A DNA stretch of 64,000 nucleotides from Candidatus Undinarchaeales archaeon (GCA_030753015.1 JASMDC010000016.1:1-64000), one strand, 5' to 3'; positions 44,608 through 54,374 are shown, numbered from the stretch's first letter. The notes: a model not told the origin generated them from the sequence alone. Made by a program: numbers and translations.

Positions 44608-45384
44608 TCACACGTCACCGAAGATCTCCGCCGAGGGATAGACCTTGATGCCCCCGGGGGCCGCTATCTTGAACGGATAGATCTTCGTGCTGTGGTTCGT
44701 CGAGCGCATCTTACGCACGGCCAGTGCCCGCATGAACATGTTCTTCTCCTTGATGAAGTAGAGGACGATGACACCGTCGACGACGAACTCCTCGACACCG
44801 TAGACCGAGTACTTGTTGGCCCCCTCCTCCCTTTCCGAGATCATGAAGGTCGTGCAGTTGACCCTTCGCAGGATGCGCGACAGGTCCATGAAGGAACGAC
44901 GGATCTTGTACTGGTCGTTGAAGTACATCCCAAGGATGGTCGCAGAGTCGAGGACGAGCCGCTTGGCCCCGATCTCCATCACCGAATCCTCGATGGTGGT
45001 GACCAGAGATTCCCACTTGTAGAGCTCGGGCTCGACGACATTGAGCTTCTTGTCCTTGATTAGACCGCGAACGTCCCAGCCGAAGTGACAGGCATTCTCT
45101 ATGATCTGTTTGGGTGGCTCCTCGAGAGTAAGGTAGATACCGGGTTCTTCTTCGTACTGGGCCCCATGGCAGAGGAACTGCATCCCGATCGTCGACTTCC
45201 CGTTCCCGCACGAACCTGTGATGAGAACAAGGTTGTTGCGTGGGATACCCCCCTGGAGCAGGTCGTCGAGGCCAGGGACCCCCGACCTCACGCGTGTGAC
45301 CTGTGACGGCTTCCCGAGCTCCTCGCCGTCGGTCAGCTGGGTCGTCGTCTCTTCTTCTTCCTCCTCGATCTCACCAAAGGCCAT
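44608..45384 (-). CDS. KaiC-like RecA-fold ATPase
   Basis: 258 residues from ATG 45384. An acidic N-terminus (EIEEEEEE), then 'VRSGVPGLDDLLQGGIPRNN', Walker A 'GSCGNGKST', 'PGIYLTLEEPPKQIIENA', Walker B 'AKRLVLDSATIL', and the KaiC C-terminal 'HSTKIYPFKIAAPGGIKVYP'. Single-domain KaiC proteins in archaea act as signalling or regulatory ATPases. It lies between the S-layer gene and the giant secreted protein gene and is divergent from the latter. A TATA element 29 nt before ATG 45384 supports that start over 45441. Confidence 0.88.
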   Translation of the reverse strand: MAFGEIEEEEEETTTQLTDGEELGKPSQVTRVRSGVPGLDDLLQGGIPRNNLVLITGSCGNGKSTIGMQFLCHGAQYEEEPGIYLTLEEPPKQIIENACHFGWDVRGLIKDKKLNVVEPELYKWESLVTTIEDSVMEIGAKRLVLDSATILGMYFNDQYKIRRSFMDLSRILRRVNCTTFMISEREEGANKYSVYGVEEFVVDGVIVLYFIKEKNMFMRALAVRKMRSTNHSTKIYPFKIAAPGGIKVYPSAEIFGDV

Positions 45385-45783
45385 ACTGGGCTTATTCTTG
45401 TGGTGTAGTATTAAAAAAGTGACATCGGGGCACCCTTGCATTACTTACGGACCGATGGTCCTTTGACCGGTGAAATGATATCATTATCCGGCCTGCCGAA
45501 AAAGGACACCACAAGGGCGCTATCGACAACTGACGAAGGGCGAATCGACGATAAACACTCGTAAATACGCCAATCCTTGCCCCGCTCCGATAGAAAATGC
45601 CGATCACAAGTCTCGGAACGGTCCGGAACCGTAATATAGGCCCGTTCGGACCGCATAGTGGAAATACTGGCCATTTCAGGGTAGGCCCTTTATAAAACCG
45701 TCACGGGGCCCTTTATATATGGGCAGAGGTTCCGCCTTAGAAGGACACTACACGTTGTCATGTCCTGAGGAAGGTCTATTCAT
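45385..45783. promoter_or_regulatory. 399-nt divergent intergenic region with inverted repeats and tandem TATA boxes
   Basis: No gene is seen. It holds the leaderless promoter of the KaiC-like gene (CTTTTTTAATAC, minus, 45408-45419), a GGACC-GAT-GGTCC palindrome at 45449-45461, and an inverted repeat CGGTCCGGAAC / GTTCGGACCG at 45619-45629 and 45644-45653. Two TATA boxes preceded by GGCCC(T) follow at 45690-45697 (TTATAAAA) and 45712-45720 (TTTATATAT), pointing to the giant gene at 45784. The GGTCC/GGACC core is shared by the repeats, so they may be operator half-sites (inference). Confidence 0.5.
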
Positions 45784-48700
45784 ATGGTGAACGAACGATT
45801 GCACAGAACCATTTTTATGGCATTGATCTGCGTATTCTTGCTGGCGGCGATGGGAACTAGCGTAAATGCTCGTTTCCAAAATGACTATTCCACGACCGCA
45901 AATATCCGCTATTATTGTAACGGAGCGAAGATCACCTCAACAGACTCAGATTCCGATAGCATGCGGGATTGTTTCTCCACGTATCCAAAAGGCACGAAAG
46001 ATGGCAATGACATCCAAGAAGGATCCCATCCATCGGTAGTAAACAAGATCATAACAAGGTGCAAGAGTGACATCATCGGCGAAAATGTCTACGACCAGGA
46101 TTCCAGGTGCGACAACTGTCGCTATGTCTCCCATGTCTACTACTCCCTCGTCCAACCCACCAACGCTGGTTTCGGCGGCGATGAGGTGAAGTGTACCCAG
46201 GTCAAGTTCCGTAAGTGCTCGATGTCCGGCTATACCGGAAGCAAGTCATGCATCATTGAGAACGATGGCAAGAAGGCCGGACGGAATTGCGAGGCGGACG
46301 GGAAGATTACAGCGTGTGTCGACAAGTGTTGTCCTCAGGGTACGGGCTGCTCCGGTGGAAAGTGTGTGCCGAAGAACACCGGTACGGGAACAGGCACTGG
46401 TACCGGTACTGGCACCGGCACGGGAACGGGTACCGGCACTGGTACCGGCACGGGAACAGGTACTGGTACGAGCAGTGAGCAGGTCTTCCACATCTGCAAG
46501 GTTGCTTCAGGTTCGACGATAAGTTACGCGTGCCAATCAGGATGTACCGATAAGGTTGTTCCACACGGATTCTCCAAGCAAACTGAATGCACGGCCGCGA
46601 TGAATCTTGCAAAGAATACCTGCCCCTATCAAAAGGAAGGTAAGACCCTAGCGATCAAGCTCGGCGAGTGCGCTGTCGATGGAGAAAACCACTATGAGGC
46701 CCGATGCCTCCTTACAAGGGTGACCGATAAAGCAGTGAAGTCCTTAATGTTCCCTGATAAAAAATGCTCGAAGTCCGCCAAGGACGCAGCTACCAATAAC
46801 CAGGACCAGACGAACGCAGCTGCTAACTTCGACGATAGTGCCGAAAATACACGCAAAGATGCAAACAAATACACTGAAGCAAATAATGCCCTCGAAGCGT
46901 GCAGGAAGAAGTACCCCGGGCAGGAGGCGGAAAAATGCACGAAAGAGCAGGAGGCTGTAGCCAACGCCAAAGGGAAGGTGGACACTGCATACAAAGAGCT
47001 CAAAGGAAAGTACGATACGGAATGCAAGGAGCCGATCCCCGAGGATAAAAAGGCCACTTGTGCGAGCATGAAAGACGAGCTCGATAAGACCAAGAGCGAA
47101 CTGCTCGACGCCGGCCTTAACAAGTGCTGCAAGAAGGAAAATACCTATTCCATAGAAGGCGCGTGCAAGGACGGTGCGACCGAGGAGTCCGACACGACGA
47201 AATGCAAGCAAGAAGAGAGCGTCTGCTGCCAGGAGACAAAGGATGGCACAAAGTCGTTCCTGACCATCGCGAGGAAGGAATGCAAGGACGGCAAGGACAA
47301 GAACGAAAAGGCGTACACACGCACCGTCGAATCGTCGGCCACGGCCCAGAAGAAGGGGGACCCCGAGCTGATCAAGGTGGACGGCGCGACCACGCCCGCC
47401 CAGCTCAATCCAGCGTCGATCGACTGTTCAAATATCGGAGAGAGCGACTACAACCGCAAGAAGGACCCCGTCCTCAACCTGTGCGATCACATGAAGAAGA
47501 TGCGCACGGCCTTCAACAACATCGACGCGTTCTACTTCGGGAAGAAAGGCCAGGTCTCGGGCCTGCTCGATTATCTCAAGATCCTCAAGGACGCCTTCAA
47601 GGACCAGTGCGATGAATGCAACAAGGCGTTCAATACCTTCAAGGGTGCTGAATACCCGAACTGCGGTAACGCCGACGTCAAAGAGCGTGCGACCATCATG
47701 AAGCTGCAGTACTCGATCGATCAGATCGCTGCGGCCGGGAAGGATGACTTCGGCCCGAAGCTCTGTGATACCGCAGCCGAGAACGTCTGCCTGGGCGATG
47801 AGGCCCGTAAGTGCGCGTTCGACGGTGAGAAGGCCGGTGTTCATAAGAAAGCGATCGAGCAGGCCAAGGCATGCGGAGTCTGCGTCGTCATGTCGTGCTG
47901 CGCTGGCAAGGACGTGAAGGCCGGCGGGTTCGACGATGCGGATTGCTCGGAGAAGAAGATCAATCCCCCGGAAGGACCCTGCGGCTCCAAAAAGAACGGT
48001 AATGGGATAACCCTCTCTGGTACATGGCAATGCAGAAGGGACGAGGTCCAGATCAAGAAGGTGAGGTCCTATGACCTTGGTATCACAGCCCTCAAGCATG
48101 ATGCGCTCAAGGACGAGATGTGCGATGGTGGCGAATCCGACTATGTTGAATGCAATGTGGATGGAGCGGGCGGCAAGCCCAAAGAATGCGCAACAGCGGG
48201 CACAAGCTCACCGACAAGCGCTTGCAAGGATATCCCGGACATCGTTGACAAGGGACTGTATCCTGATCAGGATTGCACCGACACGGTCTGGGACGATCCC
48301 GATAGCGATGATAAAGGCAAGATCGCCGACAACAAGAAGATGAAGTGGTGCAAAGCCCTCACCAAGAAGAACGAGAACAGGGGAATGCTCTGCAAGTACA
48401 AGGAGAAGTTCGACTGCCAGAAGGAGCTCTCGGACTGTGACTGGGAAAAAGGCGGCAATTACGAGAAGGATAGCAATGGGTACGCCGCCAACGTCATCGA
48501 GTGCTACGGCTACCCCGAGAACAAGGAAGAGCCGGGTTGCGACGACTACAAGCCCGAGAAGAGGAAAGAGATCAAGGCGGAGTCGCTCAAGAAGTACACC
48601 TACTGTACCTACAACACGGGCGATAACCAAGGCTTCTTCTGTCAGTATGAAGGACAAGACAAGAAGTCAAGGTGCCAGGACTGGGACGCTAAGGGAGCCG

Positions 48701-51700
48701 TCATCGAGGTCGGCATCTCCGAGAACGCGGCGGTCCTCGAATCCGCGCTGCTCGACTGTCAGACGCAGGCCGCTCAGCTCAAGGACGTGTGCACGCTCTC
48801 CGGGTCCAAAGTGCTCAACGACAACAAGGGAGACCTCAGTCCGTGCGCCATGGAGAAGATGATCGACGACATGATCGACTTCGTCGAGAACTTCCACTAC
48901 AGGTACGCGGGCAAGAACGGCACCCTGCAACAGATCACGAATATCATGAAGAAGACCCAGGGATGCAACGCCGACAGTACCTTCGTACCGGATGCCGAGG
49001 AGTTCACGTCAGAGGCCAAGCCGAAGTCCAACGATGACATCATCGACTCCTATAAATACAAGGGCGCCTCCAAGAAGGGGGAGACCAAGCCTTCCGCTCA
49101 GAACGACGTGGTCATCGTCTACGAGATGAAGGCCATCCACGCGCTCCGGACGGACCAGGAGAACTATGGCATAGGGCTCAAGAAATTCCAGGCCCAAGTC
49201 AAGGCCCTCCTGCAGATGTTCCAGGCCGAAAAGGGATTCATGGATGACATCGAGAGCGCACAGAAGTTCGACTATAAGGTCTTCATCCCTGCCGATTTCG
49301 CGCTCGGTCCTACAAAGACGGGCGACGCCCCCATGTATGATGGGTACGCCTGGAAGGTCTTCGAAGATAACAAGGACGTCTGCACGACCGTGGGCTCCAA
49401 ATGCACGGATATGCAGGACATCAAGGATGAGAAGAAGAAGCTTGAGACGAATACCAAGACCGCGATGGCTATGTGCAAAGGATGCTTCGTGCTCCCGCAA
49501 GTGATCGGCAAATGCAAGAACCAGGGCGATGAATGCAGCCAATGGAGCGTCTGGATGAGCGGGATAACAGGTAAGGACTGCACAATCAAGGGAACGTCTT
49601 CTGCGGAGGACTTCGACTCGCGTGACAATAAAAACGCCGATGCATGGGACGAGCCGATCAAGGGTGCTGCGAAGAACCTCGCCGACAAGACGGTCATGGA
49701 TCCCGAGGCTCTCTTCAACAAGATCGATGGGTGTTTCGACTACTCGATCCAATCCGTTGACGCGCTCGAGGAGTGCAAGAGCAAGAGCGACGGTGATTCA
49801 TGCCGCGGCGGCATCTGCTGCTTCAAGGAATGCACCGACGCCACGGCCTGCCACCCCTATGACCTGAAGTGCAAGTGGAGCAAACAGGACCAGCTCCCCG
49901 AGTCCCAGGGCCACAAGTGCGGCGGCACAGAGGTCGAAGGCAGGTGCTGCTGGGGCCAGTGCATCCCAGGCGAGGGCAACTGCGGCCAGGAGTCTCCGTT
50001 GTGCAATGGCCGCCCCGACGGGAGTGAGTGCGCTCAGCAGGGCACGCAGGGCATCTCCAAGTGCTGCACCATTAGTAACAAGAACTACTGCATCCCGACC
50101 GTACAGTGCAGCGTCACCGATACGTGCTATGGCAAGAACGTCGGCGATTCCTGCAACAACGGGCAGGGCATCTGCTGCGCTGGCATGGGTATTCTAGGTA
50201 CCAACCACATCCCGTACTGCGAGCAGAACAGTAACGTGATAGGGAGCTCCGGTAAGGAGTGGCAGAAGTTGGGGCAGAGAGTCAATATCTTCAAGAACTG
50301 CGGCTCACAGTACCAGCAGCACGACAGTTGCCGGTACGAGGGCCAGCCGTGCGATCCCTTCGGCGGCTCCGGCGGTGGCTATCAAGGCGGCTACAGCAGT
50401 GGCAATCAACAACAGGGCGGCGGCTGGCGCAACTATAATAACAACGACCAGTACCGCTACTCCAGCTACCCTGGTAGCGGCGGCACCTGCTGCAAGATGT
50501 GGGGCGGTGCCACGGTCGCCAAGGTGGACCTCGTCCAGGTGTTCACCTGCTCGCGCACCGCGTGTCGGAAGGAGGAACCCCCAGCCGAGGAAACTCCTGA
50601 GGAAGAGGAGGAGGAAAAGAAGGACGAGGAAGCTGAAGATCCCGAAGCTCGCGAGATCTGCGAGGAGAAGGAGAGCGGCGACTTCTGCAAGTACGGCGAG
50701 GACGACAACAAGGGTCTGTGCTGCACCAAGGACGGCGAGCTCTACTGCAACACCCAGGTCGACGAGTGCCCCGAGGACTGGGGCGACATGACCTGCGAGG
50801 ACAAGGAACTGGGCGATGCCTGCCTGCGGAACACCGAGAACGAGGGTAAGTGCTGCGAGCGCGAGGGATCCGATACTCTCTTATGCTGGCCCGGCGCTAC
50901 CAAGTGCAAGACCGAGATCGACGATCTTGATACAGATCCCGATAATCCCGCCGTGTGCAACGAGGTCTGCAAGACCTGCGCGGATGCCGAGAACTCGCAC
51001 TGCCATGCCCAGACCGGCAACTGTGTTTGCGAGCGGGGCAACGAGTGGAGGCTCACGAGTCAGAAGTGCAACCAGAACGTCCAGGAACCGTCGAACTCGA
51101 AGTACCTCGGCTGCTGCCGTGCAATGTTCGAGGTCGACCTGAGCATCGAGGAGCCTGCCAACACGGACGAACCATATATCGACGGCAGTTCCACGCACAG
51201 CCTGGATACGAACATCGTCTTCGAGCTCAAGAATCCCACCGAGTCACAGGTGTTCGTGTGCGAGGAGTGGTGGAAGATCTACAAGAGCTCCGGCGGCTGG
51301 AAGAACGTCGACCAGGTCATGCAGGAGGCTCCGACCGGGTGCAAGGGCGTCTCCTCGAAGGAGAGTATCTACTGGGACCAAAAGGGTGTCCTGGACGATG
51401 ACATCGAGGACATGGAGGCCGGCAGCTACAAGGTCGAGGCCTGCTACTGCACCAAGGTCGAAGGGACCTCATGCGCATCCGGTCACAAGAAGTGCATAGA
51501 CCGCAAGTTCCGTATCGTGGACCCGTCGTCCCAATCGGGCGACGACCAGGACTTCAGCATGTGTATCGCTCCAGCGAGCATCACAACTACCGTGAGCTTC
51601 GACAAGTGCCAGACCATCACTTCCGAGACGGGTTACTGCTGCAAGTACGGGTTCAAGGAGGAGCCGATCTCGCTATCGTGCTCCACCGACTCCTGCGCCA

Positions 51701-54321
51701 CCCGCCCCGATGGCACCGAGTGCCAGGGCGGCAATGGCATCTGCAAGGACGGAGTGTGCGCCGATATACTCGATCCCGACGACGACGAGTGCGCCGACAA
51801 GGAGGACGGCGAGTCCTGTGATGACGGCAATGGCGCCTGCAACGAAGGACGATGCACAGAGCTCACCGATCCCGACGAGTGTGCCGACAGAGAGGACGGT
51901 GCTAGCTGCAACGGCGGCAAGGACGTGTGCGTCGACCACCGGTGCGTTGATGTGCTAGATCCCGTGGACGAATGCTTCGACCCCACGGTGCCTCTCAAGA
52001 AGGAGGACGGTACTCCCTGCAACGGCGGCAATGATATCTGCAAGGAAGGTAAGTGTGTCGACGTCATCCCCAGCGGGAACTGCACGGGTGCTGCGAACGG
52101 CGACACCTGCAAGAACGGCATGGGCATCTGCACCGACGGAAAGTGCGTCGAGAAGATCCCCAACAACGACGAGTGCGAGTCCCTTGTAGATGGCGAGCCG
52201 TGCAATAACAACGGTGGCGTCTGCACCGAGAGCAAGTGTGTCGATATCATCCTGCCCCCGCCGCAGTGCTACGACAAGACGAACGGCGAGTCCTGCAACG
52301 ATGGCGCTGGCGCCTGCAATGAGGGCGAATGTGTCGATATAATCGAGGACAACACCGAGTGTGGTTCAAAGGAGGACGGTCTCCCGTGCGCAGCGGGCGC
52401 AGGTATATGCGAGGCCAATAACTGTGTCGAGGTAGTATCGCCCGATGAGTGCCGCGACAAGAGCGATGCCACCTCGTGTGACAATGGAAACGGCATGTGC
52501 GAGGAGTATCGGTGCCTCGAGATCATTCCTGGCGATGAGTGCGACGGCATGCCCGAAGGCACCTCGTGCGGTGTCGGACGGGGCGCGTGCATAGAAGGCC
52601 AGTGCTTCAAGGTCACCTCGGGTGCGAACGAGTGCGTCGGCAAGGTCGACGGCGCGGCATGCAAGGATGGCATCGGCTCCTGTCTGAACGGCAAATGCGC
52701 AAAGGTCACAAGCCCCATCAGGGAGGAGTGCCTGCGCAAGCTCAAGGACAACGAGCGGCTGGCTGCCCGGTGCGAAGAGGCCGCCCGCGAGGTGGACATC
52801 ACCTGCGAGACCGACTGCATGGCCGAGTACATCGAGAGCAACCTGCAGAAGGACTGCCTGAAGAGCTGCAACGAGAATCCTGTCCTCAACGACAAGGTCG
52901 TCGCCTGCGGCATGGACGAGTCCTGTCTGCGGGTCGAAAAGGCGCTGTCACCAGAACTCCATGTCACCCTGCGCATGATGCGCGGCGATGACTACTCCAA
53001 CACGTTCTATATCGGAGAGGAGACGCAGATCGATGTCATCATCGACAACGCGGGTGAGTTCACCTTCAGCGGTGCCGTCGAGGTCAAGCTCAAGACCGTC
53101 GAGGACTGCGACTGCCCCGAATGTCCGACCGGCTACACCTGTGACTGTGTGTGCGAGGAGAAGGTGTCACCCGTAACGACCAGGGAAATCGCACTCCTGC
53201 GACCCGGTGAGACCTTCAGGTACAGGACCAATGCGATGGTCCTTGACGAGAGCTACACGGGCAAGTCCGTGCAGCCCTACGCCGTGGTCACAAAGAGCAA
53301 CAAGGCCATCTACTCTGCAGAGGGCGAGCTCGTGAACTTCATCGAGATGGGTTCTCTAGAGCTCACCGACGCCTACTTCGAAGTGAACGGAGAGAGCACC
53401 ACGTCGGCCTACCCCGGCGTTACCGCTGATGGTAAGTTGAAGATAACCTCCGAATGGTTCCCGCTCAACGTGAGCGTGTTCCTAGCGGTCGAGCAAATCG
53501 AGATCGAGGGATCCCGGGCGACGTATACTATTACGGAACCGGTAAGAGACCTCGTGCTCGCTGCCGAGGCCTATGAGGTTACCACTCGACAGATGGACGT
53601 TATCATCCGCATCGGGGTCGAGGTCAAGGCCCCCGATGGCACGGTCGTGCTACGAGATATCCTGATGGAGCAAGGTGCGGGTACCGCATCCTGCTCAGGT
53701 AAGGTCATGACCACCAAGTGCGAGACGGACAAGACAACGATAGAGATGTCCTACCCGTCAGCGTACCTGGAGGTCAAGGCCCTGAAGCTCCGTGTGGTGG
53801 ACGCCCTCTTCAAGGACATGGAGGGCAAGGCCGTGAACGCCCGGTTCGAGGACACACAGGTCATCGCGACCTTGGAGGTCCAGAACATCGTTCCGTTCTC
53901 GTTCGACGGGAACATCGAACTGCTGGTGATGAAGGACGATGGCAGCGAGGTGGCCGAGGCACACACCACGGTCATCGCGAACCTGGCCGAGCGTGGCGCC
54001 AAGCGGACGATCCAGACCCAGCCGTTCGTGGCCGCCATGGGCAGCACCTACAGGATCTTCCTGCTGGCCAAGGCTGATGATGGCACTGTATGGAACGAAG
54101 AGTCCGTGAGCGAGTACCTCTTCCCCTATGGCTCGCTGAAGGTCCAGGACGCCGGGCAGATGTCGGGCGACAGGCAGGACATCAAGACGAACCTTATCTT
54201 CGCGTCCTGCCAGCTGAACGTCGAGTGCCGTGAGTGCCTGCCGGTGTGCGAGCTCCATGTGGATCCGAACACCTGTCGGCTGACGACCGAGCACTGCGGG
54301 TGCACCTGCGACGCACGGTAA
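45784..54321 (+). CDS. Giant Cys-rich secreted protein (2845 aa)
   Basis: A signal peptide (about 1-30) is followed by a Ca-binding-like Asp/Ser stretch ('TDSDSDSMRDC'), a Thr-Gly repeat linker (about 199-229), and long charged helical regions rich in Lys/Glu with scattered Cys (about 300-1300). Cys-rich modules with 'GGICCFKEC' and 'GDSCNNGQGICC'-type motifs follow, then an acidic linker ('EETPEEEEEEKKDEE'). Eleven ~30-residue four-Cys repeats come next (about 1969-2312). The C-terminal ~450 residues are two to three Ig/CARDB-like beta domains ending in a short Cys cluster. No C-terminal membrane helix is visible, so it is secreted or held by the S-layer. No enzyme motif is seen. GAGGAAGG precedes the ATG. 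An adhesin, sheath or fibre role is an inference. Confidence 0.8.
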   Translation: MVNERLHRTIFMALICVFLLAAMGTSVNARFQNDYSTTANIRYYCNGAKITSTDSDSDSMRDCFSTYPKGTKDGNDIQEGSHPSVVNKIITRCKSDIIGENVYDQDSRCDNCRYVSHVYYSLVQPTNAGFGGDEVKCTQVKFRKCSMSGYTGSKSCIIENDGKKAGRNCEADGKITACVDKCCPQGTGCSGGKCVPKNTGTGTGTGTGTGTGTGTGTGTGTGTGTGTGTSSEQVFHICKVASGSTISYACQSGCTDKVVPHGFSKQTECTAAMNLAKNTCPYQKEGKTLAIKLGECAVDGENHYEARCLLTRVTDKAVKSLMFPDKKCSKSAKDAATNNQDQTNAAANFDDSAENTRKDANKYTEANNALEACRKKYPGQEAEKCTKEQEAVANAKGKVDTAYKELKGKYDTECKEPIPEDKKATCASMKDELDKTKSELLDAGLNKCCKKENTYSIEGACKDGATEESDTTKCKQEESVCCQETKDGTKSFLTIARKECKDGKDKNEKAYTRTVESSATAQKKGDPELIKVDGATTPAQLNPASIDCSNIGESDYNRKKDPVLNLCDHMKKMRTAFNNIDAFYFGKKGQVSGLLDYLKILKDAFKDQCDECNKAFNTFKGAEYPNCGNADVKERATIMKLQYSIDQIAAAGKDDFGPKLCDTAAENVCLGDEARKCAFDGEKAGVHKKAIEQAKACGVCVVMSCCAGKDVKAGGFDDADCSEKKINPPEGPCGSKKNGNGITLSGTWQCRRDEVQIKKVRSYDLGITALKHDALKDEMCDGGESDYVECNVDGAGGKPKECATAGTSSPTSACKDIPDIVDKGLYPDQDCTDTVWDDPDSDDKGKIADNKKMKWCKALTKKNENRGMLCKYKEKFDCQKELSDCDWEKGGNYEKDSNGYAANVIECYGYPENKEEPGCDDYKPEKRKEIKAESLKKYTYCTYNTGDNQGFFCQYEGQDKKSRCQDWDAKGAVIEVGISENAAVLESALLDCQTQAAQLKDVCTLSGSKVLNDNKGDLSPCAMEKMIDDMIDFVENFHYRYAGKNGTLQQITNIMKKTQGCNADSTFVPDAEEFTSEAKPKSNDDIIDSYKYKGASKKGETKPSAQNDVVIVYEMKAIHALRTDQENYGIGLKKFQAQVKALLQMFQAEKGFMDDIESAQKFDYKVFIPADFALGPTKTGDAPMYDGYAWKVFEDNKDVCTTVGSKCTDMQDIKDEKKKLETNTKTAMAMCKGCFVLPQVIGKCKNQGDECSQWSVWMSGITGKDCTIKGTSSAEDFDSRDNKNADAWDEPIKGAAKNLADKTVMDPEALFNKIDGCFDYSIQSVDALEECKSKSDGDSCRGGICCFKECTDATACHPYDLKCKWSKQDQLPESQGHKCGGTEVEGRCCWGQCIPGEGNCGQESPLCNGRPDGSECAQQGTQGISKCCTISNKNYCIPTVQCSVTDTCYGKNVGDSCNNGQGICCAGMGILGTNHIPYCEQNSNVIGSSGKEWQKLGQRVNIFKNCGSQYQQHDSCRYEGQPCDPFGGSGGGYQGGYSSGNQQQGGGWRNYNNNDQYRYSSYPGSGGTCCKMWGGATVAKVDLVQVFTCSRTACRKEEPPAEETPEEEEEEKKDEEAEDPEAREICEEKESGDFCKYGEDDNKGLCCTKDGELYCNTQVDECPEDWGDMTCEDKELGDACLRNTENEGKCCEREGSDTLLCWPGATKCKTEIDDLDTDPDNPAVCNEVCKTCADAENSHCHAQTGNCVCERGNEWRLTSQKCNQNVQEPSNSKYLGCCRAMFEVDLSIEEPANTDEPYIDGSSTHSLDTNIVFELKNPTESQVFVCEEWWKIYKSSGGWKNVDQVMQEAPTGCKGVSSKESIYWDQKGVLDDDIEDMEAGSYKVEACYCTKVEGTSCASGHKKCIDRKFRIVDPSSQSGDDQDFSMCIAPASITTTVSFDKCQTITSETGYCCKYGFKEEPISLSCSTDSCATRPDGTECQGGNGICKDGVCADILDPDDDECADKEDGESCDDGNGACNEGRCTELTDPDECADREDGASCNGGKDVCVDHRCVDVLDPVDECFDPTVPLKKEDGTPCNGGNDICKEGKCVDVIPSGNCTGAANGDTCKNGMGICTDGKCVEKIPNNDECESLVDGEPCNNNGGVCTESKCVDIILPPPQCYDKTNGESCNDGAGACNEGECVDIIEDNTECGSKEDGLPCAAGAGICEANNCVEVVSPDECRDKSDATSCDNGNGMCEEYRCLEIIPGDECDGMPEGTSCGVGRGACIEGQCFKVTSGANECVGKVDGAACKDGIGSCLNGKCAKVTSPIREECLRKLKDNERLAARCEEAAREVDITCETDCMAEYIESNLQKDCLKSCNENPVLNDKVVACGMDESCLRVEKALSPELHVTLRMMRGDDYSNTFYIGEETQIDVIIDNAGEFTFSGAVEVKLKTVEDCDCPECPTGYTCDCVCEEKVSPVTTREIALLRPGETFRYRTNAMVLDESYTGKSVQPYAVVTKSNKAIYSAEGELVNFIEMGSLELTDAYFEVNGESTTSAYPGVTADGKLKITSEWFPLNVSVFLAVEQIEIEGSRATYTITEPVRDLVLAAEAYEVTTRQMDVIIRIGVEVKAPDGTVVLRDILMEQGAGTASCSGKVMTTKCETDKTTIEMSYPSAYLEVKALKLRVVDALFKDMEGKAVNARFEDTQVIATLEVQNIVPFSFDGNIELLVMKDDGSEVAEAHTTVIANLAERGAKRTIQTQPFVAAMGSTYRIFLLAKADDGTVWNEESVSEYLFPYGSLKVQDAGQMSGDRQDIKTNLIFASCQLNVECRECLPVCELHVDPNTCRLTTEHCGCTCDAR
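46378..46470 (+). repeat. Thr-Gly coding repeat (31 codons)
   Basis: Fifteen Thr-Gly pairs plus one Thr form a linker after the first Cys module. The Thr codons ACC/ACG/ACA/ACT and Gly codons GGT/GGA/GGC are mixed, so the DNA is only a loose 6-mer repeat. Confidence 0.9.
51688..52719 (+). repeat. Eleven tandem four-Cys coding repeats
   Basis: Each ~30-residue unit follows D-E-C-x5-8-D-G-x2-C-x2-G-x-G-x-C-x4-C-V-D-x-I, for example 'DECADKEDGESCDDGNGACN'. Unit 4 has a longer loop between its first and second Cys. The units are degenerate at the DNA level. Confidence 0.85.
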
Positions 54322-54342
54322 GGAAAGAGGAACGGGATAAGA

Positions 54343-54374
54343 CGGGAGGGGGGCAGAGCCTCCCTCCCCCCCAC
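54343..54374 (+). terminator. Possible hairpin downstream of the giant gene
   Basis: The strand reads GGGAGGGGGGC then GCCTCCCTCCCCCCC, which can pair as a GC-rich stem about 20 nt after the stop. No T-run follows, so a terminator role is uncertain. Confidence 0.3.

Noticed and set aside
45392-45674. 71- and 77-aa minus-strand ORFs in the intergenic region before the giant gene
   Set aside because: They lie over promoters and inverted repeats and have no recognisable features or ribosome binding sites.
46246-46612. Minus- and plus-frame ORFs across the Thr-Gly repeat
   Set aside because: They are alternative readings of the repeat within the 2845-aa gene.
47428-49752. Minus-strand ORFs of 223 and 247 aa
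   Set aside because: Antisense of the Lys/Glu-rich part of the giant gene, giving Leu/Val-rich false ORFs; no promoter or SD.
51688-52719. CRISPR-like array
   Set aside because: The regular spacing comes from coding repeats of about 90 nt with divergent DNA; no identical direct repeats with unique spacers and no cas genes in the window.
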